Positions 1-13,000 of a stretch of 64,000 bases of DNA are shown one piece after another. A program made the translations under genes and the position numbers. The DNA is from Candidatus Thalassarchaeaceae archaeon (GTDB lineage: Archaea; Thermoplasmatota; Poseidoniia; Poseidoniales; Thalassarchaeaceae): NCBI GenBank assembly GCA_943841885.1, contig CALSZZ010000003.1:1-64000 (forward strand), given 5' to 3'. The first letter of the stretch is position 1, and each line of letters starts with the position of its first letter. The notes below the pieces were generated by a model that saw nothing but the letters and a program-made list of their open reading frames with translations, was not told the origin of the DNA and did not search any database.

Positions 1-1068
1 GAAGTAAACGGACGCTCTTCCTACTCTCATAAATACTACATATTTCGAATGCTCTGTACTTATATTGAAATCATTGAATTGTAATCTAAATTGTATTTCT
101 CCTCTAGAATTAGCTCTCATATTATTCATATTAAACCGGCCTAAATCATCATCTACTGATAGATTTATGAAGTCTATTTCCAATCTAGGAGAAATATTTG
201 TTATCTTTATTAATTCCTTACTTTCAATACTTCCTCCGGCTCTAACGCCCTTTACCGTTTTGAGAATGAATGGATTATCATACTCTCCAGCACCGCTTTC
301 TATTTTTGGGTGTGCACTCGTATAGGGTGGCTCTGGACCTCTAATTTCATCATCGTTTACTCCAAATGGGTTAGCCAACCAAAGAAGTAGTAGTAATAGA
401 AGAACTAATGGGAAACAGCAGATCCATAATATCTTTGGAACATTTTCAATTCCTAATCCCTCTAGCCTGTCGCAGATTCCATTATCATCATCATCAATTG
501 GTATATTTGTACTATTTTTAGGATCAGTAGAACAATCAATCTCTCTAGTATCATTCCATCCATCATTATCATCATCATTATCTTCTACAAGATCCATTAA
601 TGCACATTCAGCTGAATTAACTGCATATTGACATGTGACTTCATCAGGCAAACCATCGCCATCCGTATCTAGCCATGCCGTAGAGTCATTAGCAAAATCA
701 TCAATTAAGTCCGCTCGGCCATCGCCATCATCATCATCATCAATCATTGCACATTTGCCATCATTATCAATGTCAGATGGATATGAATCTGAATCAAAAG
801 GAGAGGATCCACATTCAATCTCAACTAAATCAGTCCACCCATCGCCATCACTGTCTGTATCATCAATTACCTCTGGTAAAATATCAAAATCAACTGTGTA
901 TCTAAATTCATATTGCCCATTCATTGCTTTGATGGTATGAGAATATTCCAATAATAGGTGATTAAATTCTACAAGAGGAACTCCTGAAATAACACCTGTT
1001 GATTTATTTATTTCTAATCCATCTGGTAGTTCTGGAGAGACACTATAATTTAGAATATCTCCGCCAGT
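1..1068 (-). CDS. C-terminal part of the giant surface protein after the frameshift (partial, runs off window)
   Basis: Dropping one C from the C6 run at 1069-1074 lets the minus-strand reading continue from IVAP into TGGDILNYSVSPELPDGLE, completing a He_PIG module, and the frame then stays open to base 1. It encodes TSP3-like Asp-rich loops with paired cysteines (for example DSDGDGWTD and DNDGICDRLEG-like segments), then a hydrophobic helix at about bases 400-460 (ILWICCFPLVLLLLLLLWLA) and a domain of about 120 residues on the far side. This fits a type I membrane anchor with a C-terminal domain on the cytoplasmic side. There is no plausible independent start or signal peptide, so this is the end of the upstream gene, not a separate one. 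The gene's stop codon lies outside the window. Confidence 0.8.
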
Positions 1069-4000
1069 GGGGGGCAACAATAGGTATTATCGGCTGAATT
1101 CCTACTCCAACCATTGCCTCTATCTTATCATTAGGATAGAAGAATAATATTGGTGAATCATCAGTATCATCTAATGTATCACATATACTATCTGAATCCA
1201 TATCTCCTGGGAATTCATAGAATTCGAGTGGATTAGTTCCACATTCTTCTTCTCTTAGATCAGGCCAACCATCGCCATCATCGTCTTCGTCCAAAAAGTC
1301 AGGAATACCATCTCCATCAGTATCCAAGTGATATGCTATTAATGTTAAATTATATGAATCAATATAAATTGAATTACTAGCAGTTATTTCAAAAATAGTC
1401 AAGCTAAAATTATGCTCTGCTGTACCAGAAACGACCCCGTTCGTCTCATTAAAAATCAGCCCTTCAGGAATTTCTGGCAGTATACTCCAACTTGTGACAT
1501 TACCTCCAAAAATCATAGGTTCAAGATATAGATAGTCTAAGTCTACCGTTAAATTAGCATAATCATCAAGATAAATCAATTCAAAATTAGTATCATCAAT
1601 ATCTGCAATAGAAGACTTAAGTGTGATAACTACTGAGTCACTATATTGAGAATTATTTGCCCAAATTGTAAATGTTTCTAAGTCAAATTCATTAATAGAT
1701 GCCCCAGAAATTGTTCCAGTACCAACTGTTTCTAATGATCTGTAAGCAATTCCAGAATCCAAATATAACCCTTCGGGTAATTCTGGATAAACTTCCCATT
1801 CTCTGACATCTCCTCCATATACTGTTGCAATAAGTGCCGTCATAGGCTCGTTTACAAATAAGTTCTGAGATATACTAGAGTAAGTGAGGTATATTTGACT
1901 ATCATCAACATCATCTATGCCATTACAAACTCCATCTTCATCACTATCTGTTGGAATGTCTGTTTCATCTAACGTATCTGTTAAACATGTTATTTCTTCA
2001 GAATCTAACCAACCATCATTATCATCATCTGTATCATTCTCATCTGGTATTCCATCTCCATCTGAATCAAGTAATGTGGCAGATATTTCCATCACATATG
2101 AAGAATAATATTGTGTGTTATTAGCCCATATTGTAATATTATATGGCTCAAAAGCAGATATTGGCATCCCTGTTAAGGCTCCTGTTTGGGTACTGAAAGC
2201 TAGATTATTTTGTAATTCTGGGTATATTTCCCATGTTATTACATCGCCTCCAAAGACGAAGGGGTGTAATGCATTAATGGTCTGATTAACTACAAATTCA
2301 ATATTACTAACTGAATAAGATAAAAATATTTGACTATCATCTATGTTGTCTAGGCCGTCACAAACTCCATCTTCATCACTATCTGTTGGAATGTCTGTTT
2401 CATCTAACGTATCTGTTAAACATGTTATTTCTTCAGAATCTAACCAACCATCATTATCATCATCTGTATCATTCTCATCTGGTATTCCATCTCCATCTGT
2501 ATCTAATAGCGATGAGGTTATCATAAGTTCAAATGAATCTGAATATACAGAATTATTAGCCCAAATTGTATATAAAGAAGCATTGAATGTTGTTATAGAC
2601 ATGCCAGAAATAATTCCATTACTGGGATTAAGTATTATGTTGGTGGGTAAATCAGGACTTGATTCCCAACTAGTTATCGCTCCTCCAGAAGTTACTGGGA
2701 CAAGTGGGATGAAACTTTCATTCACAGTTATATTTAGATTATTTGTTAAGTATGAAATTACAATGATTGAGTCATCGGATTCATCTAGTAAATCACAAAT
2801 TCCATCATTGTCCATGTCTGAAGGTACATCAGTATGATCTAAAGGATCATTACCACATGATGCCTCATTTACATCAGTCCATCCGTCATTATCATCATCA
2901 ATATCTATTATATTTGGTACTCCATCTCCATCTGTATCTAATAATACTGAGATATTCAATTGTGCATTGGCGGATTCTCCAGCCGATGTGTTTACCCAGA
3001 TTGTATATATCGTCCCATTCATTACATTTCTAGGAATCCCCCAGATTGTTCCGTTATTCTCGCCAAATTCTAATCCATTTGGCAAATCTGGTGTAATGTT
3101 CCAGGATTCTGGCGCAGAACCAGACGTTTGTCCTGCAAATGGTTGCATTTCAGTTCCATTAACGAGTTGTAAAATTGAGGTAGGGAATGTAAGGCTGATG
3201 CCACTTCCACTGACAATCAATGTAAAGGTAGTATTTACAGATCCTCCACTATTATTTGCCCAGACTGTATAATTAACTCCTCCAGTGGTTAATAGTGGAG
3301 TTCCGGAAATACTCCCCGATTCTGTATCAAATACCAGTCCTAATGGTAGATTAGTTGGAGAAATTCCAAACGAAGCTACTGCTCCGCCTCCTAAAGTAGG
3401 AAATACATTAACCACGGTATCTCTTCCTACGGTAATTGTTCCGTTTTCGTATTCTATTGTCGCAATTTCTTCATTAATCGTGAAATTAAAATTAATGTTT
3501 CTTGTTGCGCCGTCACTACTCACTTGTAAGGTAAATATTGAACTTGTTAAATTAACTGTTGGGGTCCCCCATATCGTACCATTGGAATTGCCTAATTGTA
3601 ATCCATCTGGTAGTTCTGGAACAATTTGCCATGAAATTATACTCCCATTAATTTCTGAAGGAACTATTGGAGTTATCGGACTTCCTCTTTCAAATATAAA
3701 ATTAGTTTCATTATATGTTACAGTTGGCTTACCATTGCCAATTCCGAATGAAATATTGAAAAATATATTTCCTAATTTTGTATCATTAGCCCATATTGTA
3801 TAGTTAGCACTTGATGAATTATTTAGTGCTGTACCCGTTATTGATCCAGTAGAGGTACTAAAGCTCAACCCTTCAGGTAAATCTGGTGAAATAGCAAAAG
3901 AATCAATGTAATTAGAATCGGATTGACGGATAGCTCCCAAACCCATTACTCGGAAGTCTATTTCCTCTCCTGCAACCGGCATCTTTCCATCTATTGTGTG

Positions 4001-7000
4001 TTCAATAGTATCAATAAAGAACATCTCTCTCCAGCTGTATTGTCCTGAATAATAGACATATGTATCGTCATAAGTCAGGTATGACAATAAAGTATATGCT
4101 CTTGCATAGACGTTATCGTTTGCATCGAAACAAATCCCCTGCCACCTGAAAGAAAAGGTATATGACGGGTTATTGAAACCCGTAAAATTTTCTCTAAAAT
4201 CCGTATTGAAATTATCATCCATTCTCATTATTCCAGAATATCGACCTTCCAAATTATAATACGAGTTACCCAAAAATAACCATAATCTATCTTGAGAATC
4301 AATTTTCATTCTGTTCCCATTATGGGCCTGGTATAATGAATTGTCTAAGATTGGGCATATTTCTCTACTACTTTTTATTGTTAAATTATTTTTATCCAGT
4401 CTGAATAAGACTATTGAGTCGTAAGAACATGAAGTGTTAAACCAGTATGATGTTTCAGATATTTTTATTTCTTGGACATCAGAATTCATCCACATCGAAA
4501 TCATCAAATCTCCACCAGATAATCTTTCCATCATTAAATATGAGGCAGTCTGATCAAACAAATTAATTGGATCCTTATATGCAATCATAGATATTCCTCC
4601 AGTCCAGTTCCCAGATGCGTTTATACTGCCCATTATGGCCTGATTACAATGCGCACCTGTGGAACATCCATCTGTTGCTCCAACAGTGTGTTCATCTAGC
4701 GTATTTACTCCATATGACTTCCAAAGGAGATTCACTTCCCCATTTTCTTGAACTGCCATATCCTCCAAAATTACATGGGCAGAAGTAGAGGGAGCAATAC
4801 TTTTAACCCAAGTAAAATTTCCAGAATTATTCATTCTAACTACAAACGGGCGATAGTAATTATAATTGCTTTCACCAGGTTCTAATGTTAGTTCTCCAAA
4901 AGTTATCGCATTATTATTATTCATTGATGATGCAAATGAGCCAGCAAATGTTAATTCGCCAGTGGAATTATTTACACTTATCTGACTTTGTCCACTGGTA
5001 GTTTCGGCATATGCGTATCCAACTCTCCAATAAGTTGTTGATGGGTCGCTATACATATCTTTTGCCCATCTTACTTCGCCAGAATTATCCAGTGATATTA
5101 CAAATGCTGCACTTCTTGATGGCAAATCCCATTCAGAACCTTCGAAGTCAATAATTCCGCTATTTCTATGCCCAATTACATATGAATTTCCTAAATCATC
5201 TAATATTAATTCAGTTGAGGTATAACATCCGTAGTTACAATCTATAACTTTAGCCCATGCCCATGTTGAATTAGCATATCTTTTTGCTATAATAAGGTCA
5301 TTAGAATTACAAGATGGAACTGTTAGACCATCATATGCAAATTGTACATTCGCATAACAGGCTCCGTAATAATATAGGTTTCCTTCCGAATCATATGCAT
5401 TAAACATGTAGCCTGTACCATGAGTGCTTCTGTGTCCATAATAATCACCAAATCCAGAAAATACAGATGGTTTCGAGGTAATATAAATTGTTAAAGAAAG
5501 AGGATAGGAAGAAGTACTACTATTGGAATAAATCGTGTAAGATGTTCCAGTTAAATCAGAAACTGTGGGCGTTCCAGAAATAACTCCTGTCGAATTATTT
5601 AATTCTAATCCTGCAGGAAGTGAAGGAGCCCAAACCTCTACTAATTCTTGTCCTCTAAATGTAGGCGTCACACTATTCTCAATTTCATTTGTAAATACTA
5701 TACGCTCATTACCATAGTCTATTACTGCAAATTGTAAATTATCGCATATACCATCAGTATTTCTATCAGTTGGAAAATAACTGTATTCTGGCATATCCAT
5801 TGGGCTTTTGTGGTGCATGATAGCATAATTATTATCATCGCCTTTAGACATTAAGAATATATCATCAAACTCATTGAATTTCAGCGTTAACTTTCCATAT
5901 CTATATCCAGTCTGCCAAGTTTGAGAGGAAATATATACTTCTGAGTGAACCCAATTAGATCCTTCAAGGACAGAAAGCATCAAAGTTTTAGAGGATTGAT
6001 TTACCCATGCTAAATGTGGAACACCAGTTGAATTCGATGCAATCACAACTCCTTCATTACCTCCAGTAGATTCTGCAATCACTTCATTACTCCATGTAGT
6101 TCCATCATAACTTGCTACTACTAAATCAGTATTGTTATACATTGCCGCATAAATTACTCCATCGCTTGATAAATGTAAATCAGCATGATAATCTTGAGCA
6201 TCCGAATATGAAGTAGTGCTGTAGGATGATGTACTTTGATTCCTATTAAGAACTAAAATAGGGTCACTCCATTCAACAGTAGATTCTCCGGACATGGAAT
6301 TTCCAAGATCTGCATAAGAATGGTAAAATCCGACAGGCAGGTCAGAATTTCTTGCATTTATATCCATTTGTAATATGTGCAATCTTCCATCAGGGCCAAA
6401 AATATATTGGCTTCCTAATGCTGTTATTGGTGTATCGAAATAGAATGTATCAGCAGCATTACCCTCATTTCCTTCAAGATAACTACCCATCATTTCATTC
6501 TGGTCAGGATTAAAGAATACCATTATTCTACTATCTTGACTTATTGCCAATTCTCCTGTATTTGTTGATGAACTCACAGTAGATCCGTAAAACATGTTAT
6601 AATTGTAATGGGGAGTTCCATTTTTATTCATTCCTTTATATATATAATCTTCATTAGAAATATATAATATTCCATTTTGTTCCTCAACATCAAATTTATC
6701 GTATCTATTATTCTGATATAATTCTGCACTAGGTGACTGAATAGAGCCATCATGTCTTTGTAAACTATTTACTATGTAATCATTATAATAGGTTGCATAT
6801 AAATCAATTCCATAATCACCTATTATGAAGTCGTAACCCCCGTAGGAACTACCATCGTAATTTGAATTCCATGCAGTCGTATGTTGCCAAGTATCAGAAT
6901 AGCCTACATCATGACATTGTCTTTGATATGAGTTCTCCCAACCATTTCCATTTATGTCAGTATCTAGATTATCGCATATCCCATCTCCATCATAATCTGA

Positions 7001-10000
7001 AGGAGTGGACAAAGAGCTCCATGATAAATACCCACAAGCCTCTTCTTCTATGTCTGACCATGTTTCCGCTGTATCTTGTTCTGCTGTCTTGACTGTGGCA
7101 TCATCGTCATCTGTATCCACACTAGTCCCTAATCCATCTCCATCGGCATCTATCCAATCTCTTACGTCCAAAGGTAAATCATCATTAATATCTATATATC
7201 CATCATTATCATCGTCATTATCCCAAATATCTATCCATCCATCTCCATCAGTATCGGGCATTACGAGATTAATGTCAGTAATTTTCATGTTACTGCCCAT
7301 TTCATCTGTACCGTCTCCAATCTGGTCGGTATTTCCGATTCCAAGTTCACCATTGTTATTTTGACCCCAACATCTGACTGAATCATCAAATATAATGGCA
7401 CAAGATAATCTATGCCCACTTGTAACCGACTTAATATAACTGGACGGCAACGTTGGTGAGATCAAACTATCTCCCATTTCTCCTGGCCCATCTCCAATCT
7501 GGGTGCTATTTCCAATTCCAAGTTGGCCCTGTCCATTGTGTCCCCAACATTTTAAACCTTCATTATCTAAAATCAAGCATGTATGATATCCTCCCACACC
7601 TATCTGCTTTGCAGTTCTTCCTGAACCTAGGTCAACACTTGGTAAATTATCTCCCATTTCTCCTGGCCCATCTCCAATCTGGGTGCTATTTCCAATTCCA
7701 AGTTGGCCCTGTCCATTATATCCCCAACATTTTACATCTCTAGTATTTGTAATAGCACAATAATTGAAGAGGCCAGAATCCAAAGATATTGCAGTTATGT
7801 TATCTCCCAAATCTGTTATGGCTAGATTATTACCCATTTCACCCGCACTTTCTCCAATTTGGATGGTATTTCCGATTCCAAGTTGGCCATAACTATTTCT
7901 CCCCCAACATTTTACCAATCCACTGTCTAATATGACGCAAGTACTATGAAACCCAGCAACAATATCTACAGCAGTCCTTCCATATCCTAAATCAACACTT
8001 AGTAAATTATCTCCCATTTCTCCTAGCCCATCTCCAATTTGGTTGGTATTTCCGATTCCAAGTTGGCCATATGTACCTTGTCCCCAACATTTTACATCTC
8101 CTAAATTCGTTATCACGCATGTATGGTGCATTCCACTTGATATATGCGTAGCAGATACATTTGCTCCTAAATCAACCGTGGGATGACTATCTCCCCACAT
8201 ACTCCATAAGTTATTGCCAATATTAGTATTATTTTCAATTCCAAGTTGGCCCTGTCCATTATATCCCCAACATTTTACACTATCATTATCTAAAATTGCG
8301 CATGTATGATACAATCCCAAAGATATCTTCTTTGCAGTTCTATTATTTCCAAGAGGTACGAATGCCAAATTATCTCCCATTTCATTTACATTATCGCCCA
8401 TAGTTGTAGTATTTCCAATTCCAAGTTGGCCATAGTTATTTAATCCCCAACATTTTACATATCCTACATATGATAATGCACAACTATGTCCACCACTCCA
8501 CTTATTCAACACTACTTCCATCACATCATTTGGACCCGTTGCATGATATTCACTACCATCAACAATTACTAAATTAGTTGATTCCCCAGTCTTTACCATA
8601 TTTGTTAAACTTGGCTCACCTAAATTACCCGAAGAAGAACCAGAACCAATCCGGCCATCTTCAGCATGGCCCCAACACATTACATATCTTCCGTCTGTTG
8701 ATAAATTTCTATATATGGAACAAGAAAATCCTGAATCTGAAGATTCAGACTCCTCTATTGATACAGCAACTTCAATTGGAATATATCCAGATATGGGAGT
8801 TACGCTCACTGGAGATAATGACCCAGCTCCAAAATTATCATTGCCAAGTTGCCCGAAAGTCCCTATTCCCCAACATTTAGTTGCATCATCAATGATGGCG
8901 CATCCATGTGTATCTCCAATATCAATTGCAGTGACTGGCATTGATCCACTATCTAATGAAGTCCCTGTATGATGATATACTGAATTGCCAGTTAATAGAG
9001 GACTGTAGTACCCTGCTGTAGCAAATTCTAAATTATCAGATTCTCCATCATAGAATGCCAAGAATTTATAACCATCTTCGATGATAATTTCAACGCCTGA
9101 GTTATCTGTAATGCCTATTCCAGCATCATATTGTATTGTTATTACCCATTCAGAACCACTCCATGTTGCCATTTCTAAATTTCCATTGCTAGAGTCTCTA
9201 TATGCAATACTCGGCTTATCTAGATTATCAAATGCTATTGAAGTATGACTACTGCTGCTGCCTACTGTATCTACCACAGAAATAGTCCAAGAAGACCCAT
9301 CATATTTTGCATAATTTATGTTGTTATTGGTATCATCATAATACGATATATGAGGATAGCCATTACTATCAAGTTCAATATCAGAATATAATCCAGTTTT
9401 AGTTGAACTATCATCAATTACTGTAGTTTCCCATAGTCCGGTTGTTCTATCAATATACGAGTATTGTAATTTTCCAGTACTATCACTTCCGTTATAATAA
9501 GACAGATGTACTAAATTATCACTTACCGTTGAACCTAACTGAAAGTGATAATCGCCAATTGATGAAATATTGTAAATGGTATCAATTCCGGAATAGTAAA
9601 CTGAACTTTCTACTTTTGATGAAGATAAATTATAATAAATAAAATGTATATTCCCAAACTCATCTTGTACAATAGAAGGCATATATCCAACATTATTACC
9701 CCATTCTATTGTATTCTTCTCCCATGATGAAGAACTACCACAAGTGTTTGGACAGTATGCATACTCTAAATCATCTTGTCCGGCATCATAATGGGCAATA
9801 TGTGGATTATTATCAGAATCTACCATAATATCAACCCTTCTTCCAATACTACCCGTACTAGTATCGACATCGTATGTAATGTCCCAATTAGCATTAGAAT
9901 CACACGTAGAAGAACAATAAGCATAATGCAGGTCTGCACCGCTTCTGTCATAATATGCAATATGCAATGAATCATTACTATCGACTGTGAGAGAAGCACT

Positions 10001-13000
10001 TCTTTCAAGTCCACCAGCTGAAGATGCTACTTTTTCAGTATTCCAATATCCTGATGGCCAGTTTTGAATAGTATTATTCGCTATATACAAACTATCATCC
10101 CAGTCATCAAAGTAGATTATGAAAACTGAATCTGTACTATTTATCGCTATTGAAATATCTCTCCCTGTGAGGGTATAACTTGTGAAGGTAGATGCATCTC
10201 TTTCTTGAGTCTTCACATCTCTTATTTCCCATCCACTTCCATTATAGAAAGTATGTCTTACAAAATATTCATTGGCATTGTTATCATTAGCTGCCCTTAC
10301 TTTATATGCAATATGTGGTTTATTATCTGAGTCTATCGCAATTGAAGTTTCACCAATATCGCCCTGATATATACCCCAATCATTGTCAATTTGACTTATC
10401 TCCCATCCCGTACCATTGAACTTAGCATACTTTAATTCATCATTTGTATCATCTTTATATGAAATATGAGGCATTTCATTATTATCTAATGCGATTGAAG
10501 GATATTTGCCAACTGCTCCTTCTGAGTCTATGGTATGTGTTTTCCAAAAACCTCCTCCTTCCTTTGTGGCATAAACCAAATTTGAGTTAGTTTGATCCCA
10601 ATATACTGCATGCAAGATTCCTGAACTATCTATTTCCATTGATGAATAATATCCTCCATCTTCAAGAACAGTTCGATCTACATCTCCAGTTTGTCGGGGT
10701 ATGATATGTTTCAATTTCGAATCATTACTGTCAATATAAATTGCATTCAGATTATTATATTGGTCATAGTGTAGAGATGTACCTGGTTCAGATCCTGATA
10801 AATCTCCTGTTTCTACTAAATCATACTTATGCCAGATTGTATCGGTATAAACTGTCGTATATCTGACTAATCTGTGATTATTATTGTTATCTACATATGC
10901 AACATAGACAGTTCCATCAGAATCAACATAAGAATCGGGCCAGTTACTATGCTTTCCTGAATTGTCTTCAACATCATACTTATACCATATTCCTCCATTA
11001 TTATAGATGACTACTACATTATCTGTTCCTGTAAAGTCTACTGTGGTGATTCTGGGATTATTTAGACTGTCAATCCCAAGCCTAATCGGAGTATTAGAAC
11101 TGGTCTGAATGCTGAACGTATTTACTTCTTCTATATTCCAATTAGATCCATCATTAAAAGCGTATTTTATAGAATTACCGTTTTCTCCGTAGTATGCTAT
11201 TTGGGTTAAATCATAAGAATCAATTTGTAGGCTAGCATATATTCCTGTAGTTCCAGTAGCAGGATCATCGACCTTTTCAAAGATCCAACTTGAACCATCC
11301 CATATTGCTAATTCTAAATTTGTACCTGTGACATTATAGTATGCAATTCTAGGGTAATCATTACTATCTAAGCCAATTGAGCCATGCCGCCCTCTGTCAT
11401 TGCCATCATCTGTTGTTACAGTAGTATCAATCCATGCCGCTCCGTCATAGTAAGAATAACCTAAAGTATCATTTTTATCATCATAATATGCTATATGAGG
11501 GTGATCATTTGAATCTATTTCCAAGGAAGTTTCTAATTTACCAACCCAAGTACTCAATGCACCTGAAAGTGTAATGTCTCTAAGTTGGGTTTTATTCCAA
11601 GAAGTTCCATTGTATGTGGCATACATCAAATACAAAATATCATTGGACGGATTAGAATCCCAAATAAAATAACTTAGATGCAAATTCCCGACCGAATCAA
11701 TTTCCAAATCTTTAATTCCCCAACCGGCGTAATATCCACTAGCTCCTGACTCAATAATAATCGGTGTTGACCATTCTGTCCCGTTAAAGAAGGTATATTT
11801 CATATCCTTATTATCTTGATGATAATAAACTACATGTTTATTCCCATTTGGGCTAACTACAGTAGTCGCAAAATAATTATTAGTTGCAGTAACTGGTGTT
11901 GATTCGGAACTATTAGTTAGTCCTTGAAAATGAACCAAAGTATCATTAGTTAAGTCGTATGCTATTAAATTGGTCCTATTAGTTGAATCTAAATTTACTG
12001 TAACTCCTCTGCCAATATCATTACTACCTGAATATACTGAATTAGTATTCCATACACTTCCATCATATATCGCATAACCCAAATCTCCATTTAGTGATTC
12101 ATAGTAAGCTACACTCCATCTATTTTCAGAATACATCAGTGCGGGGTACTTTCCATCTGAAATGACTATATTCGAACTTGGATTAACGTACTCAGTTTGA
12201 GAAGATTTTCCCCAGCAAATAGATTCTAAATTATCCATAATTACACAAGTAGAATCACTACCTGCATTGATGCTATCAACATTATAACTATCCCAAACAG
12301 AAGAAACAAGACTTCTCGATGATGAAAGGTCTACAAGTTGGGGCTCATAACTATCTAGGCCACCGAATCTATGGTTTCCCAATACATTGGAAAATCTTCC
12401 GCCATTGTAACCCCAACAATAAGTTTCATCACTTCCATTAACATTTGTGTTTTTACTAATACACGAATGGCGATTTCCTAGCGCTATTTCGGATATTGAG
12501 GCAGTATTTGTTAATGCCAATTTCACAGGAATATTTTGATCTTCGACAGATCCAAATGCATAATTCTTAGTAGATAAATCGTCTATTCTCAATTGACATC
12601 TATAGCAATATACTTGAAATCTTAAAGAACGACTTTCATCAGAATAATCTTCAGGTACTGTCATAGTGATTGTTGTCTTACCTTCATCAAAGGTTAACCA
12701 TGAATTATCATTCCACCTAGTTGATGAATTATCGAATATTGTTCCTAGTAAAACATCACCAGACCAAACTTTAACCCATTCGCTAGTTTGACCATTGTTC
12801 CCAAAATCACGAGCATCAAATTCAAATTGTATCTTCGATCCAGGAACTAGGTTTAGTGCATATTCTGGTAATTGATATGAAGTATCCTTCCAACCATTGT
12901 AATAATCTCTTTTCAATATTTTATTCCCATCAGATGTTTCAATTGACCAGTAACCATTTCCAGTCCATCCCAATTGAGTGACATCATCAAAATTTTCATT

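Noticed and set aside
1-1042. A separate gene to the left of the 5,035-codon ORF
   Set aside because: The first part completes a He_PIG module begun in the upstream frame and there is no start or signal peptide; a one-base frameshift explains it better.
635-3803. Ser/Pro-rich plus-strand ORFs opposite the giant gene
   Set aside because: They are reverse reads of GAT/GAC-rich Asp codons (ATC gives Ile/Ser/His-rich frames); no start signals, and they overlap a much better minus-strand gene.
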